Notes: generated from the sequence alone by a model not told the origin. Shown: positions 10,074 to 20,706, counted from the stretch's first letter. The stretch is DNA of 43,905 nt from Rhodospirillales bacterium (GCA_021775105.1 JAJFIJ010000139.1:1-43905); one strand, 5' to 3'. Numbers and translations: made by a program.

Positions 10074-10968
10074 TCCGTCAACACGGGCAGGGTTCGTTGC
10101 CATCGTCGGCGCACCGAATGTCGGCAAGTCGACGTTATTGAACCGGATGGTTGGCACCAAGGTGTCGATCGTTTCGCCCAAGGTTCAGACCACACGAACG
10201 CGCGTTCTCGGGATTTGTATCGAAGGACCATCACAGATCATCTTCATCGACACGCCGGGTATCTTCGCGCCAAAGCGGCGTCTTGACCGGGCAATGGTCG
10301 CAGCGGCCTGGGGGGGGGCCGGGGACGCCGATGATATTCTGTTGCTGATTGATGCCACACGGGGAATCGACAAGAATACCCGATCAATTATGGAGCGGCT
10401 TAAAACGTCGGAACGCAAAGCCATCATTGCAATCAACAAGGTTGATCTGGTCAAGAAACCCATCCTGCTGGATCTGACGAACGAGCTCAATATCTTCCAG
10501 ATAGCGTCGGAGATCTTTATGGTTTCTGCGGAAACCGGGGAAGGGGTGCCTGACCTTCTGGCATATCTGGCCGATCACATGACGGTGGGACCATGGTTAT
10601 TTCCGGAAGACCAGATTTCCGATATGCCTCAACGCCTGCTGGCCGCCGAAATCACCCGTGAAAAACTGTATCTCAAACTCCATCAAGAACTGCCTTACGC
10701 AACCACAATTGAGACGGAAACCTGGCAGGAACGCGAAGATGGTTCGGTCAAAATCGATCAGATCATTTACGTGGAAAGGCCGAGCCAGAAAGCCATTGTG
10801 CTGGGGAAGGGCGGGCGTCAGATCAAGGCACTCGGCGAATCTTCCCGTCGCGAACTGGAAGAAATTCTGGGTACGCGCGTGCACCTTTTCCTGTTCGTCA
10901 AAGTTCGTGAAAAATGGGGAGATGATCCGGAACGCTATCGGGACTGGGGTCTCGACTTCAACGCCTGA
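10063..10968 (+). CDS. era: GTPase Era
   Basis: GAPNVGKSTLLNRMVGTKVSIVSPKVQTTRTRVLGI, NKVDL, KH-domain VLGKGGRQIKALGESSRRELE; start at MNDNPSTRAGF. Confidence 0.95.
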   Translation: MNDNPSTRAGFVAIVGAPNVGKSTLLNRMVGTKVSIVSPKVQTTRTRVLGICIEGPSQIIFIDTPGIFAPKRRLDRAMVAAAWGGAGDADDILLLIDATRGIDKNTRSIMERLKTSERKAIIAINKVDLVKKPILLDLTNELNIFQIASEIFMVSAETGEGVPDLLAYLADHMTVGPWLFPEDQISDMPQRLLAAEITREKLYLKLHQELPYATTIETETWQEREDGSVKIDQIIYVERPSQKAIVLGKGGRQIKALGESSRRELEEILGTRVHLFLFVKVREKWGDDPERYRDWGLDFNA

Positions 10969-11003
10969 CGCGCCGGAACATCTCCCATTGTTTCACATCA
11001 GCT

Positions 11004-13151
11004 TCAGGCAACCTTGATATCGTTGAGGAACTGTTCGACATGCTGGCGGAGGTCGCCAGCCTGTGCACTCAGTTGCCCTGCCGCTTGCAGCACTTCCTGA
11101 GACATCCGACCCGTCTCGGTCGTCACACTGCTGACGTCGGCGATATTGGAGGTCACTTCCTGCGTTCCCGATGATGCCTGTTCGACGTTACGAGCGATCT
11201 CCTGTGTGGCGGCACCCTGTTCTTCGATAGCCGCAGCGATCGCAGTCGAAATCTCATTGACCTGATTGACGACCTTGCCAATCCCTTCAATGGCAATAAC
11301 AGTATCCTCAGTCGCACCTTGGATGCTGGAGATCTGACCACCAATCTGTTCAGTTGCCTTGGCTGTCTGGTTGGCCAGGTTTTTGACCTCACTGGCAACC
11401 ACGGCAAACCCCTTGCCAGCATCTCCGGCACGGGCCGCCTCAATGGTTGCATTCAGCGCCAGCAGATTGGTCTGTTCGGCAATATCCGAAATCAAACCCA
11501 GTACTTCTCCGATATCTTTCGCCGATTGGGCAAGGCCTTCAACCTTTTCAGCTGCCGAGGCTGTTTCCGATACGGCACTGGTCGATATCTGGTTCGCCTG
11601 ATTGACCTGCTGGCTAATCTCGCTGATCGTCGCCGACAATTCTTCGGCCGCTGTCGCCACCGTATGGACATTGACCGAAGCCTGCTCGGACGCCGCCGCT
11701 ACGGCATTGCATTTTTCACCCGCATCCGTCGCGGCCGAGGACATTGTCGACGCTGTCGTTTCCATTTGTGAAGACGACGTCGTTACAGAGGCAATAACCC
11801 CGGAAACGCTCTTGTCAAATTCAGCCGTTTTTTCGGAAATAAGGGTGGCACGCCGCTCTTTCTCCTTGCGGTCACGTTCCTGTTGAGCTTCCATTTCCCG
11901 ATTGGTAACAAGCTTGTCACGGAAATCGCCAAGGGCTCTGGAAATCCGGCCAATGGAATTCTCCCGCTGCATGACCCGGAAATCAACATCCAGATTGCCA
12001 TCCGCAAGTTCGGTCATGGCGGAAACAACTTCCGAAAGAGGCGTAGTGATTGCACGACCAAACCAGACACCGGCGGCAACAGCGACCGCAATGACGACGG
12101 CGACAAGTGCCAGAATCAGGTTTCGCATGGTCGTTACGGGCTGAAGAACTTCAACCTCATCAATTTCAGCAAGAACAGCCCATTTGGCGCCATGATAATC
12201 AATAGGTTCAAAGGCTGAATAAACAGGTACACCCCGATAATCCGGAACAACGCGCACACCGCTCTTGCCGGCAAGCGCTTCCTTGACAGTTGTTGTCTCG
12301 ACTTTGGTTTGCAGGATGGTGCTTTCCTTACTGAAGCGCGAATCGCTGCGCATCAGGAAATCACTGCCGACAATATAGGTCTCACCGGATTCGCCCATTC
12401 CGGCGTCCTGCTGCATGACGCTATTAATTCGGGCAATTGGCATCTGGAATGCGACAACCCCTAACAGGGCACCGCCAGAATCGAGAACCGGTGATGCAAT
12501 GAAGCTTGCAGGCACACCGTTACTTGGCGCATACGCGGCAAAGTCATCAAAGGTCAGAAAATCTTCTTTCGGGTTGTCACGGGCCGCACGGAACACCTTG
12601 CCCAGTCCGGAATCTCTCCACTTTCCGGTCACCAGATTGGTTGCGTAATCAAGTTCCTTGAACACCGTATAAACCAGATTGCCTTCGGTATCGAAAAGAA
12701 AAATATCGTAATAGTCCCGTTCTCGCAAAAACTTGCGGACGGACGGATGAAAACGGGCATGCATGGCGCTATATGATGACCCGTCGCCTGCTACGTCCAA
12801 ATTTTCTTTTTGTCCCGTTGGGTGTGGGTTATCTGTGATATAGAGTTTCTGCAACTCTGCTTCGGCATTGCCTCCGAAGGCAGCGTAACTTGTCTTGAAG
12901 GACTGGATCATATCGCGCGTTAACGTACTTGATGCCATAGACCGCAAATCCTGCTCGATGGAGCCAAGATAATCGCCAAGTGCATTTTTGCGGGCGACCG
13001 CCAGCGCTTCAAGTTTATCCTGTGCAGCGGTGTCCAGTGCTGACCTTGATATAACATATCCTGTCATACCGGTCACGAGGGCAGCGACAATCGCCAATAC
13101 AGCAGTCATTAGTGGAATGGATTTACGTAAGGACATTTTGGTTAGGTTCAT
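11004..13151 (-). CDS. methyl-accepting chemotaxis protein (Cache-like sensor, HAMP, MCP signalling domain)
   Basis: Hairpin motif GLISDIAEQTNLLALNATIEAARAGDAGKGFAVVASEVKNLANQTAKATEQI; N-terminal TM and periplasmic domain; AAGGA ribosome-binding site upstream of the Met at 13151. Confidence 0.93.
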   Translation of the reverse strand: MNLTKMSLRKSIPLMTAVLAIVAALVTGMTGYVISRSALDTAAQDKLEALAVARKNALGDYLGSIEQDLRSMASSTLTRDMIQSFKTSYAAFGGNAEAELQKLYITDNPHPTGQKENLDVAGDGSSYSAMHARFHPSVRKFLRERDYYDIFLFDTEGNLVYTVFKELDYATNLVTGKWRDSGLGKVFRAARDNPKEDFLTFDDFAAYAPSNGVPASFIASPVLDSGGALLGVVAFQMPIARINSVMQQDAGMGESGETYIVGSDFLMRSDSRFSKESTILQTKVETTTVKEALAGKSGVRVVPDYRGVPVYSAFEPIDYHGAKWAVLAEIDEVEVLQPVTTMRNLILALVAVVIAVAVAAGVWFGRAITTPLSEVVSAMTELADGNLDVDFRVMQRENSIGRISRALGDFRDKLVTNREMEAQQERDRKEKERRATLISEKTAEFDKSVSGVIASVTTSSSQMETTASTMSSAATDAGEKCNAVAAASEQASVNVHTVATAAEELSATISEISQQVNQANQISTSAVSETASAAEKVEGLAQSAKDIGEVLGLISDIAEQTNLLALNATIEAARAGDAGKGFAVVASEVKNLANQTAKATEQIGGQISSIQGATEDTVIAIEGIGKVVNQVNEISTAIAAAIEEQGAATQEIARNVEQASSGTQEVTSNIADVSSVTTETGRMSQEVLQAAGQLSAQAGDLRQHVEQFLNDIKVA

Positions 13152-13402
13152 CTTTAGAATTCCTTTGTTTATGGTCCGTAACGCAAGTATTGTTGCACAA
13201 AATTTGGTCAAAACGTGTTTCCAGGGATTTCTATTTATTTCTGTATTGCGTATTTTTTAACACAACCAACAAACACTATAAGATGTTGATTTATAATAAA
13301 AATATGGCTCCTAAACCCAAACAGGATATAATTTATCCCTTCCACCACCGGTAAATTGATCTCTGTCAATTTTATTCAGGCGGGACGGAGTTAAATTGAG
13401 TC

Positions 13403-13879
13403 ATGAATAGTCAGACCTTCTTCCTGCTGATGACCATGGGCGTTTTGATTTCCGGCCCGGTGCAAGCTGCCGGTCTGTCCGGGACGGCCAAGGCCAAGGA
13501 TGCACGCACACTGGTCATCAACGGCGAAACAGTCGAGCTTTACGGCATTGATGCTGTCGAGATTGATCAGACTTGCCGGACCAAACGAAACAAGGAGTTT
13601 CCTTGCGGACATGTTGCGGCAAACGCACTCGCCTCCGTCGTTCGCAACGCTCAGGTGAGTTGTCGGCCTGAAGGTTCTGGCGGTGCCGTTCCAAAAGTAA
13701 TTTGCCGGGCTGGCCCCATAGATATTGCAGAGCAGCAGGTCCTTCAGGGATGGGCATTTGCCGATCCCGAAACCGGTGAAAGATATCGACGGGCTGAACG
13801 GGCAGCCCGCGCGCTGAATGAAGGCATCTGGAAAGGGCGATTTGATTTTCCCTGGGATTGGCGAAAACAGCATCGCTGA
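13403..13879 (+). CDS. secreted SNase-like (thermonuclease-family) protein
   Basis: N-terminal signal peptide; VINGETVELYGIDAVEIDQTC, AERAARALNEGIWKGRFDFPWDWRK. Confidence 0.75.
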   Translation: MNSQTFFLLMTMGVLISGPVQAAGLSGTAKAKDARTLVINGETVELYGIDAVEIDQTCRTKRNKEFPCGHVAANALASVVRNAQVSCRPEGSGGAVPKVICRAGPIDIAEQQVLQGWAFADPETGERYRRAERAARALNEGIWKGRFDFPWDWRKQHR

Positions 13880-13907
13880 ACGGCCGCCAAGATGTTAACC
13901 TCGGGAT

Positions 13908-14651
13908 ATGGACTGGAATGACCGGGGCATTGTCCTCACCGCACGCAAGCACGGCGAAACATCACTGATTGTCAGCCTGTTAACCGAACACCACGGACGC
14001 CATGCCGGTTTGGTGCGAGGCGGGGCAGGGCGACGCAACCGGGGGGTCTACCAACCGGGAAACCTTGTCAACGCCCAATGGCGCGCCCGTCTGGCTGAAC
14101 ATCTGGGCACGTTTACCTGCGAACTTCTTGAAGCCAAAACCGCTTCCTATCTGGATTGCCCGCTGGAACTGGCGGCCCTGCAATCCGTCGCCGCTCTGAC
14201 TGAATCGGCACTTCCGGAGCGCGAGAATCATCCGAATATTTTCAATGGCTTGCTGGTCGTAATTGAATCACTGGATGACCAGTCGATTTGGCCCGTCGTC
14301 TATGTGAAGTGGGAACTGGGATTACTCAAGGAATTGGGATTCGGGCTTGATTTCAGCCGTTGTGCGGCAACGGGGAAAACTGATGATCTGATTTATGTAT
14401 CGCCGAAAACCGGGCGCGCCGTATCTCGTGAAGCCGGAGAACCTTATCGGGAACTGGTTTTGAATCTGCCGCGGTTTCTGGTCGACGCGGAAGTCTCCTG
14501 CGAAATGGCGGATCTGCTGGAGGCCCTGAAATTAAGCGGATACTTTCTCCTGCGTCACGCCTTCAACGGTGAAACACTGCCACCGGCCCGTGAGCGCTTC
14601 GTGGACCGGATTCGTCACCACATCAACGTGTCGGATATCGATAAGGCCTAG
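13908..14651 (+). CDS. recO: DNA repair protein RecO
   Basis: MDWNDRGIVLTARKHGETSLIVSLLTEHHGRHAGLVRGG; WELGLLKELGFGLDFSRCAATG. Confidence 0.95.
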   Translation: MDWNDRGIVLTARKHGETSLIVSLLTEHHGRHAGLVRGGAGRRNRGVYQPGNLVNAQWRARLAEHLGTFTCELLEAKTASYLDCPLELAALQSVAALTESALPERENHPNIFNGLLVVIESLDDQSIWPVVYVKWELGLLKELGFGLDFSRCAATGKTDDLIYVSPKTGRAVSREAGEPYRELVLNLPRFLVDAEVSCEMADLLEALKLSGYFLLRHAFNGETLPPARERFVDRIRHHINVSDIDKA

Positions 14652-14749
14652 AGAATACCGCAAGAATACTGGTTGATTTTTGCCATATATTTACAGCAAA
14701 AACAAATAGTTAGTAAAATTTTGATAAACCTGAGCGACGCAGAAGGACT

Positions 14750-15016
14750 CTAGTCGTCAGCGGCGTCGGTTAAATCGCCATCGTCGTCACCTTCGATAAC
14801 GTCAACGTCTACCAGCAATACAATGTTTTCCGCCATTTCCCGATCACCGTTTGACGAGACCATGGTATATTCGACCACCTGTCCCTGAAACAGCGTTTCC
14901 ATTCCGGCGCTTTGAACGGCAGTGATGTGTACGAATGCATCTTTTGAGCCATCTTCGGGTTCAATGAACCCATAACCCTTTGCCCGATTGAACCACTTAA
15001 CAGTACCTTTTGACAT
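14750..15016 (-). CDS. cold-shock domain protein
   Basis: [50 protein letters not shown]. Confidence 0.95.
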   Translation of the reverse strand: MSKGTVKWFNRAKGYGFIEPEDGSKDAFVHITAVQSAGMETLFQGQVVEYTMVSSNGDREMAENIVLLVDVDVIEGDDDGDLTDAADD

Positions 15017-15105
15017 TCTGTCATGCTCCCGACATTCGGAATTGTTTGTTTCAATTCCCAGTTACGGCATTATTAACAGCCGCTTACGTCTCTCATCGCT
15101 GAGTT

Positions 15106-15135
15106 GCATAACCTCAAGAAAAAGTCACTAGTCAA
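15106..15135 (-). promoter_or_regulatory. possible sigma-70-like promoter for the cold-shock gene
   Basis: On the minus strand: TTGACT, 18-nt spacer, TTATGC, about 90 nt upstream of the csp start. Confidence 0.3.
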
Positions 15136-15381
15136 GGATTGCATCTAATTTTGTTTTTTTCCGGTTCTCCAACAAACCAAAACCTGTAGCATCTGACGCA
15201 CCTAATCATATATTACAGTAACGATAATACCCGTAGAGAAGATTAAATCTAGAGTTAATTGTATATTTTTCATGTGCTGTTCTGAATAAAAACAGGCAGG
15301 AACAAAATACGACCAATTGACGCCCCGGACAGATGAGCTACTATATTTGGTAGATTCTCTCGATAGATTTGGAACGATTCA

Positions 15382-17610
15382 ATGGTAGATTCGGCCCCAG
15401 AAGGCGAAATTCGCGACACCAGATTGGCGGATGCGTTGAGTGAGCGTTATTTGTCTTATGCGCTCTCGACAATCATGTCGCGTTCTCTGCCCGATGTCCG
15501 TGACGGCCTGAAACCTGTACACCGGCGACTGCTGCATGCCATGCGTCAACTCAAACTTGATCCAGAGTCAGGATTCAAGAAATGTGCGCGCGTTGTAGGC
15601 GATGTAATGGGCAAATACCACCCCCATGGAGATGCTTCCATCTATGACGCACTGGTGCGGATGTCTCAGGATTTTGCCCAGCGCTACCCCCTGGTCGACG
15701 GGCAGGGCAATTTTGGCAATATTGACGGCGATAATGCCGCCGCCATGCGCTATACGGAATCGCGCATGACCGAAATCGCCAAGGCGCTGCTGGACGGTAT
15801 CGACGAAAACGCCATTGATTTCAGAGCTACTTACGACGGCGAAGACGAAGAACCCGTGGTTCTGCCATCAAGTATCCCCAATTTACTGGCAAACGGAGCA
15901 TCCGGAATTGCCGTTGGCATGGCAACCAACATTCCGCCTCACAACATTGGTGAGTTATGTGACGCGCTTCAGCACCTGATCAAGTTCCCGAACGCCGGAA
16001 TCCCAAAACTGGTTGAGTTTGTCAAAGGGCCGGATTTCCCGACGGGCGGCACTCTGGTCGAATCCAATGACACCATCATTGAGGCCTACAAGACCGGGCG
16101 CGGCAGCTTCCGTACCCGGGCAAGATGGGAAACCGAAAAACTGAGCCATGGTCAGTATCAGGTGGTGATCACCGAAATTCCCTACCAGGTGCAGAAATCC
16201 CGCCTGATCGAAAAAGTCGCCGAATTGCTGTTGGCGAAAAAACTGCCGCTGCTGTCCGATATCAGGGATGAATCGACTGAAACTGTTCGTATCGTGCTGG
16301 AACCGAAAAATCGCACAATCGAACCTGACGTGCTGATGGAACATCTTTATCGGCAGACCGATCTGGAAACCCGCTTCGGGCTCAACATGAATGCGCTCGA
16401 TGCCAATAACACACCTCGCGTCATGAATTTACGCGAAATATTGCAGGCGTTTCTGGATCACCGGCATGACGTACTGATTCGCCGCACCAACTTCCGTCTT
16501 GAAAAAATAGAACGGCGTCTGGAAATTCTTGGGGGCATGCTGATTGCCTACCTTAATCTGGACGAAGTGATCCGTATCATCCGCGAAGAGGACGATGCCA
16601 AACAGGTTCTGATGAAAACCTTCGAGCTGTCGGAACTTCAGACCGAGTCCATCCTCAACATGCGTCTGCGCCAGTTACGCAAACTCGAAGAATTGGAAAT
16701 TCGCAAGGAAAACGAAACGCTGACAGCGGAACTTGGGGATTTGAAGGCGCTTTTGGGCAATGAAGGTGCCCGCTGGAAGACGGTCAGTGGACAAATTGCC
16801 GAGATCAGAACAAAATTCGGACAGAAAACGGAACTCGGCAAACGCAGAACTGACATTGGCGAGCCGCCAACCGCCGTTATTGTGCCGCTTGAGGCGATGA
16901 TCGAGAAAGAGCCCGTGACCATTATTCACTCTGAAAAGGACTGGATCAGGGCGGCGAAAGGTCATGTCGATAATGCGCATGAGATGAAATACAAGGATGG
17001 TGATCATTGCCGGTTCTCCATTCACGCCGAAACAACTGATAAACTGATCATCTTCGCCACCAACGGCCGGTTCTATACGCTTGGCTGCGACAAATTGCCA
17101 AGCGGTCGCGGCCATGGTGAACCGTTGCGCCTGATGATTGACCTCGCCAACGGCCATGACGTGGTTGACATGTTTGTCTTCAGAGGTGGACGAAAACTGA
17201 TTATCGCGTCAGACGTCGGTCGCGGTTTCATTGTCGAGGAAGATGATCTTCTGGCCCAGACAAAGAACGGTAAACAGGTTCTGAACCTGAAACCGGGCGA
17301 AGAGGCGACCGTACTGGTTGCCATTGGCGATGGTCATGATCACATTGCCGTGCTTGGCAGCAAACGCAAATTACTGATTTTCCCGATTGATGAACTTCCG
17401 GTCATGGGGCGGGGCGGCGGCGTCATCTTTCAGCGTTACGCCCAGGGCGGACTCGCCGACATCACAACGCTATCGCTTGACGAAGGCTTGACCTGGTCAA
17501 CAGCGGCAGGCGTGCGTACCGAAAAGAATATTGCTGACTGGGTCGGTAAACGGGCTCAGGCCGGACAACTGCCGTTCCGCGGCTTCACCAAGGCCAACAA
17601 GTTCAGATAA
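15382..17610 (+). CDS. parC: DNA topoisomerase IV subunit A
   Basis: [91 protein letters not shown]. Confidence 0.96.
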   Translation: MVDSAPEGEIRDTRLADALSERYLSYALSTIMSRSLPDVRDGLKPVHRRLLHAMRQLKLDPESGFKKCARVVGDVMGKYHPHGDASIYDALVRMSQDFAQRYPLVDGQGNFGNIDGDNAAAMRYTESRMTEIAKALLDGIDENAIDFRATYDGEDEEPVVLPSSIPNLLANGASGIAVGMATNIPPHNIGELCDALQHLIKFPNAGIPKLVEFVKGPDFPTGGTLVESNDTIIEAYKTGRGSFRTRARWETEKLSHGQYQVVITEIPYQVQKSRLIEKVAELLLAKKLPLLSDIRDESTETVRIVLEPKNRTIEPDVLMEHLYRQTDLETRFGLNMNALDANNTPRVMNLREILQAFLDHRHDVLIRRTNFRLEKIERRLEILGGMLIAYLNLDEVIRIIREEDDAKQVLMKTFELSELQTESILNMRLRQLRKLEELEIRKENETLTAELGDLKALLGNEGARWKTVSGQIAEIRTKFGQKTELGKRRTDIGEPPTAVIVPLEAMIEKEPVTIIHSEKDWIRAAKGHVDNAHEMKYKDGDHCRFSIHAETTDKLIIFATNGRFYTLGCDKLPSGRGHGEPLRLMIDLANGHDVVDMFVFRGGRKLIIASDVGRGFIVEEDDLLAQTKNGKQVLNLKPGEEATVLVAIGDGHDHIAVLGSKRKLLIFPIDELPVMGRGGGVIFQRYAQGGLADITTLSLDEGLTWSTAAGVRTEKNIADWVGKRAQAGQLPFRGFTKANKFR

Positions 17611-18074
17611 TGCCCGGTACTGAAATCTCGTTTCGCGATGCCCGCCGTGACGATCTGGACGATATTATTGAATTGCTTGCCGACGACCCGATGGGGGCAA
17701 AGCGCGAAACTGTCAGCGGCGTTCCCGGCCCGCAATACCGCGCCGCTTTTGACGCCATTCAAGCCGACCCCAACAATCGCCTGATTGTTGCGCTGTTGGA
17801 TGAGGAGATTATTGGCTGTCTGCAACTAACACTGATTCCGGGCCTCAGTCGCAGTGGCGCCACCCGCGGCCAGATTGAAAGCGTGCGTATCGCCAGCCAT
17901 CTCCGGGGCAAAGGGTATGGGTATGATTTTTTTAAGTGGGCAATTGACGAATGCAGGACACAAGGTTGCCAGCTTGTTCAGTTAACCACTGACAAATCCC
18001 GCAAAAACGCACACCGTTTCTATGAGCGACTGGGGTTCGAGGCGACTCACGATGGCATGAAACTGTCATTTTAA
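17610..18074 (+). CDS. GNAT-family N-acetyltransferase
   Basis: ISFRDARRDDLDDIIELLADD, IESVRIASHLRGKGYGYDFFKWAIDECRTQGCQLVQLTTDKSRKNAHRFYERLGFEATHDGMKL; start overlaps parC stop (TAATG). Confidence 0.93.
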   Translation: MPGTEISFRDARRDDLDDIIELLADDPMGAKRETVSGVPGPQYRAAFDAIQADPNNRLIVALLDEEIIGCLQLTLIPGLSRSGATRGQIESVRIASHLRGKGYGYDFFKWAIDECRTQGCQLVQLTTDKSRKNAHRFYERLGFEATHDGMKLSF

Positions 18075-18202
18075 CCGATTCATACGTTCGGTTGACCAGA
18101 CGATCAAACTGCCGCACATTTGATCATTATCTCCAAAAAAGAGCAGAAATAACCGTCAACAAACTGATACAATGTTATTGCTACTGACTTTTGGAGCTGG
18201 AT

Positions 18203-18733
18203 ATGGTGCTTGCCTGTACTGTACTGGTGATCGTTGTCGTCAGCCTGCTTGAACTGTTCTATTACACCCTGAAGACCGGTGCACCGCCAATGCCGAGTTC
18301 GTTCGGGGCGGCACGCCATATCTCCCGCCTGATATCTAATTCAGAAAAGCACACGGTCATAGAAATCGGTGCAGCCTGGGGGCACCTCGCATTTCCACTC
18401 GCTTTCTCACATCCCGCCAGCATCATCCGGGCAATTGAAATCTCGCCGTTACCCTGGCTGTTCATGAAACTGCTGGAAAAGCTGCTCGGGGTCTCCAACA
18501 TGCGCATTGAACGATGCGACATGTTTGATGCTTCCCTCGAAGACGCAGACGCTATTGTCTGTTACCTGCATTCTGAATTGCTGGAAGAATTGAGGCCCAA
18601 GTTCGAGTCCGAACTCAAACCGGGAACGTTGGTGGTTTCCAATACCTATGAAATTCCCGGCTGGTCGCCGACTAAAGTCGAGCGCCGGGAAGATTCTTAT
18701 TGCCCGCAAATATATGTGTATCAGGTAAAGTAA
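18203..18733 (+). CDS. class I SAM-dependent methyltransferase-like protein with N-terminal TM helix
   Basis: Hydrophobic N-terminus VLACTVLVIVVVSLLELFYY, then HTVIEIGAAWGHLAFPLA (motif I-like), CDMFDASLEDADAIVCYLH. Confidence 0.7.
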   Translation: MVLACTVLVIVVVSLLELFYYTLKTGAPPMPSSFGAARHISRLISNSEKHTVIEIGAAWGHLAFPLAFSHPASIIRAIEISPLPWLFMKLLEKLLGVSNMRIERCDMFDASLEDADAIVCYLHSELLEELRPKFESELKPGTLVVSNTYEIPGWSPTKVERREDSYCPQIYVYQVK

Positions 18734-18791
18734 CCAAGACCGGCCCGACAAACTCAAATCAATCATCGCCAAAACCCTGGAGAGCCCGGAA

Positions 18792-19850
18792 ATGAATTAT
18801 TCTCAACGCACATTTTGCCTGGCCCTGTGTGGATTGATATTTGCCGGGACAACTGAAATTTCGCAGGCAAAAGACCGGGTGGGTGGAGATTTCGCAAGAG
18901 CTGACAGCAATGGAGACGGCAAGCTTAATCAGGATGAATGGCGACGACGCGGCAATTTTGCGCGACTTGATACAGACAAAGACGGGTATCTGAACCTTCA
19001 GGAAGTGCGTGCCATCTATCAGGGTCACTCAGAAAGATCATACGACTGGCCGCCCGGGGGTTTCAGGCAGTCCCAATCAATACGAGACCCTGATATTGAA
19101 AGCGATCTGATTGATTCCGACGATCTTGAGCGGGAAACCAAGTGCGCTATCGGTCGCAGTCGAAGGTGCAGTCCGGAAGCATCAATCAAACGGGGCCTGT
19201 TTGAAACCGGACTGGGGCCGGTTTTCCCGGAAGATAGCGTTTGTCCCGGCATCGATGACGGGTTTGCTCTGGATTATTCATTCAAGCGCAGCAGGGAGGC
19301 CTATCACGGTGGAATTGATCTTCCTGCCCGCTGGGGGACCCCGATGATCGCCGCAGCAGCGGGCACTGTCGTTGGCCTTTTCAGGGGCGAAAGATCAGCC
19401 CGTGGAATTGAGATTGTGCTCCGGCATTCGCCGACAGATACCGGGCTGGATTTCTGGGTTTACACCGGGTACGGACACCTCGACAGAATGCCGGACCTTG
19501 AAATCGGTCAACGCGTGCGAAGGGGTGAGATCATTGGCCCGACAGGAAATTCCGGCGTGAGCGGAAAAGGACGCAAACAGGTATCACTGCGCCGGCCCGC
19601 CATACATTTTTCCACCTTCTTCAGCGACACCGCAAAATATGCCATTCGCCGCGACATTGTCATTCCTGTAAATGGCCAGTGGCTGGACCCGATTGCCCTC
19701 TATCGCGGAAAAATACCTTTCGACTCTGACACACTTAAAAATCTGCCCGACAGCCAGAAAGACATTCCCGTATCCGTCCTTTTTGAAGACCGGAAATCGT
19801 CCGACATCTCTGCCAGATTTGTCTGGCCGTATATGTGCAAACGCAGATAA
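18792..19850 (+). CDS. secreted EF-hand protein with M23-like (LytM) peptidase domain
   Basis: Signal peptide; two EF-hand loops DSNGDGKLNQDE and DTDKDGYLNLQE; M23 features HGGIDLPARWGTPMIAAAAGTVVG, GYGHLDRM, GQRVRRGEIIGPTGNSG, AIHFS. Confidence 0.8.
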   Translation: MNYSQRTFCLALCGLIFAGTTEISQAKDRVGGDFARADSNGDGKLNQDEWRRRGNFARLDTDKDGYLNLQEVRAIYQGHSERSYDWPPGGFRQSQSIRDPDIESDLIDSDDLERETKCAIGRSRRCSPEASIKRGLFETGLGPVFPEDSVCPGIDDGFALDYSFKRSREAYHGGIDLPARWGTPMIAAAAGTVVGLFRGERSARGIEIVLRHSPTDTGLDFWVYTGYGHLDRMPDLEIGQRVRRGEIIGPTGNSGVSGKGRKQVSLRRPAIHFSTFFSDTAKYAIRRDIVIPVNGQWLDPIALYRGKIPFDSDTLKNLPDSQKDIPVSVLFEDRKSSDISARFVWPYMCKRR

Positions 19851-19855
19851 CCGAG

Positions 19856-19990
19856 CTACCCTCTGCGGATATCCGACCCCGCCAGACCAACAGCGAAGGC
19901 CAGATAAGTCGACCCGGTTATACGGTCGAACCAGCGTTTCCGAGCCCCGGCAAAGAGGCGATTTACGCCCAATCCCATGGTGCTGAAGCT
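19856..19990 (-). pseudogene. C-terminal fragment of a LysE/RhtB-family transporter
   Basis: Minus-strand reading FSTMGLGVNRLFAGARKRWFDRITGSTYLAFAVGLAGSDIRRG* resembles LysE-family C-termini; the rest is replaced by the IS110 remnant. Confidence 0.55.
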
Positions 19991-20369
19991 GTTGATTGCA
20001 CAATTGCGTTCGGTTGAGAAAAACACCAATGTCCTCGATGACAATATTATGTCGTGGCACAGAAACAGCGAAGCCGGTCGATATTTGGCGACGATATCCG
20101 GTGTCGGGTATCTAACAGCATCGGCGATTGCAGCGGCAGTCCCGGACCCATCCTTCATCCGATCAGGGCGCGAGTTTGCGGCCTGGCTGGGGCTGGTGCC
20201 CCGGCAGAACTCCAGTGGTGATAAGGAGCGGTTGGGGCGAATATCAAAACAGGGGCACCGCTACATCAGGAAGTTACTGGTGGTTGGCGCGACCAGTGTG
20301 CTGCGACACAACATCACGCATCTTTTAGCGCATGAGGAATCCGCGCCCAATGAGGCGCATGGTCTGTAA
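19977..20369 (+). mobile_element. IS110-family transposase remnant (C-terminal Transposase_20 part only)
   Basis: LRSVEKNTNVLDDNIMSWHRNSEAGRYLATISGVGYLTASAIAAAVPDPSFIRSGREFAAWLGLVPRQNSSGDKERLGRISKQGHRYIRKLLVVGATSVLRH; no N-terminal DEDD domain, and the C-terminus runs into non-IS sequence at about 20315. Confidence 0.88.
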
Positions 20370-20706
20370 AAACCTTCATAGTTGGTTGAAATACTTCGGG
20401 ATCATCCAACGTGCCGGCCGCGATACTAATCAATCCGAATTCAGTCTGGCCCCATAGATTAGAGCCGCATGTGCCGCAAAAGGAACGAATAACTTTACGC
20501 CCTTCTATAGAAATTTTCTCATGAATGTTTGGGGTCCCAGATTTCAGATGAAAATCTTCTTCCTTTACCATGTACCCAGCATAGCCGTCAGTACCGGTAA
20601 TCGAGAGGCAGTCCCTGCAGAAACACATCACCTGCAAAGCCGGAGCACCAGAAACTTCGTACCGAACATCTCCGCAAAAACAACCCCCGCTAAGATTCTC
20701 TTTCAT
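20314..20706 (-). CDS. GFA (CENP-V/GFA domain) family protein
   Basis: SGGCFCGDVRYEVSGAPALQVMCFCRDCLSITG...RSFCGTCGSNLW; zinc-binding Cys pattern. Confidence 0.88.
   Translation of the reverse strand: MKENLSGGCFCGDVRYEVSGAPALQVMCFCRDCLSITGTDGYAGYMVKEEDFHLKSGTPNIHEKISIEGRKVIRSFCGTCGSNLWGQTEFGLISIAAGTLDDPEVFQPTMKVFTDHAPHWARIPHALKDA

Noticed and set aside
9447-10181. 244-aa minus-strand ORF
   Set aside because: Antisense to rnc/era, both unambiguous
14677-14702. TTTTTGC...GCAAAAA inverted repeat between recO and csp as a terminator
   Set aside because: Stem is short and AT-rich with no clear U tract beyond the stem; not strong enough to call
19977-20369. Active IS110 element with bridge RNA
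   Set aside because: Only the C-terminal transposase part is present; the DEDD domain and element ends are missing, so it is a remnant
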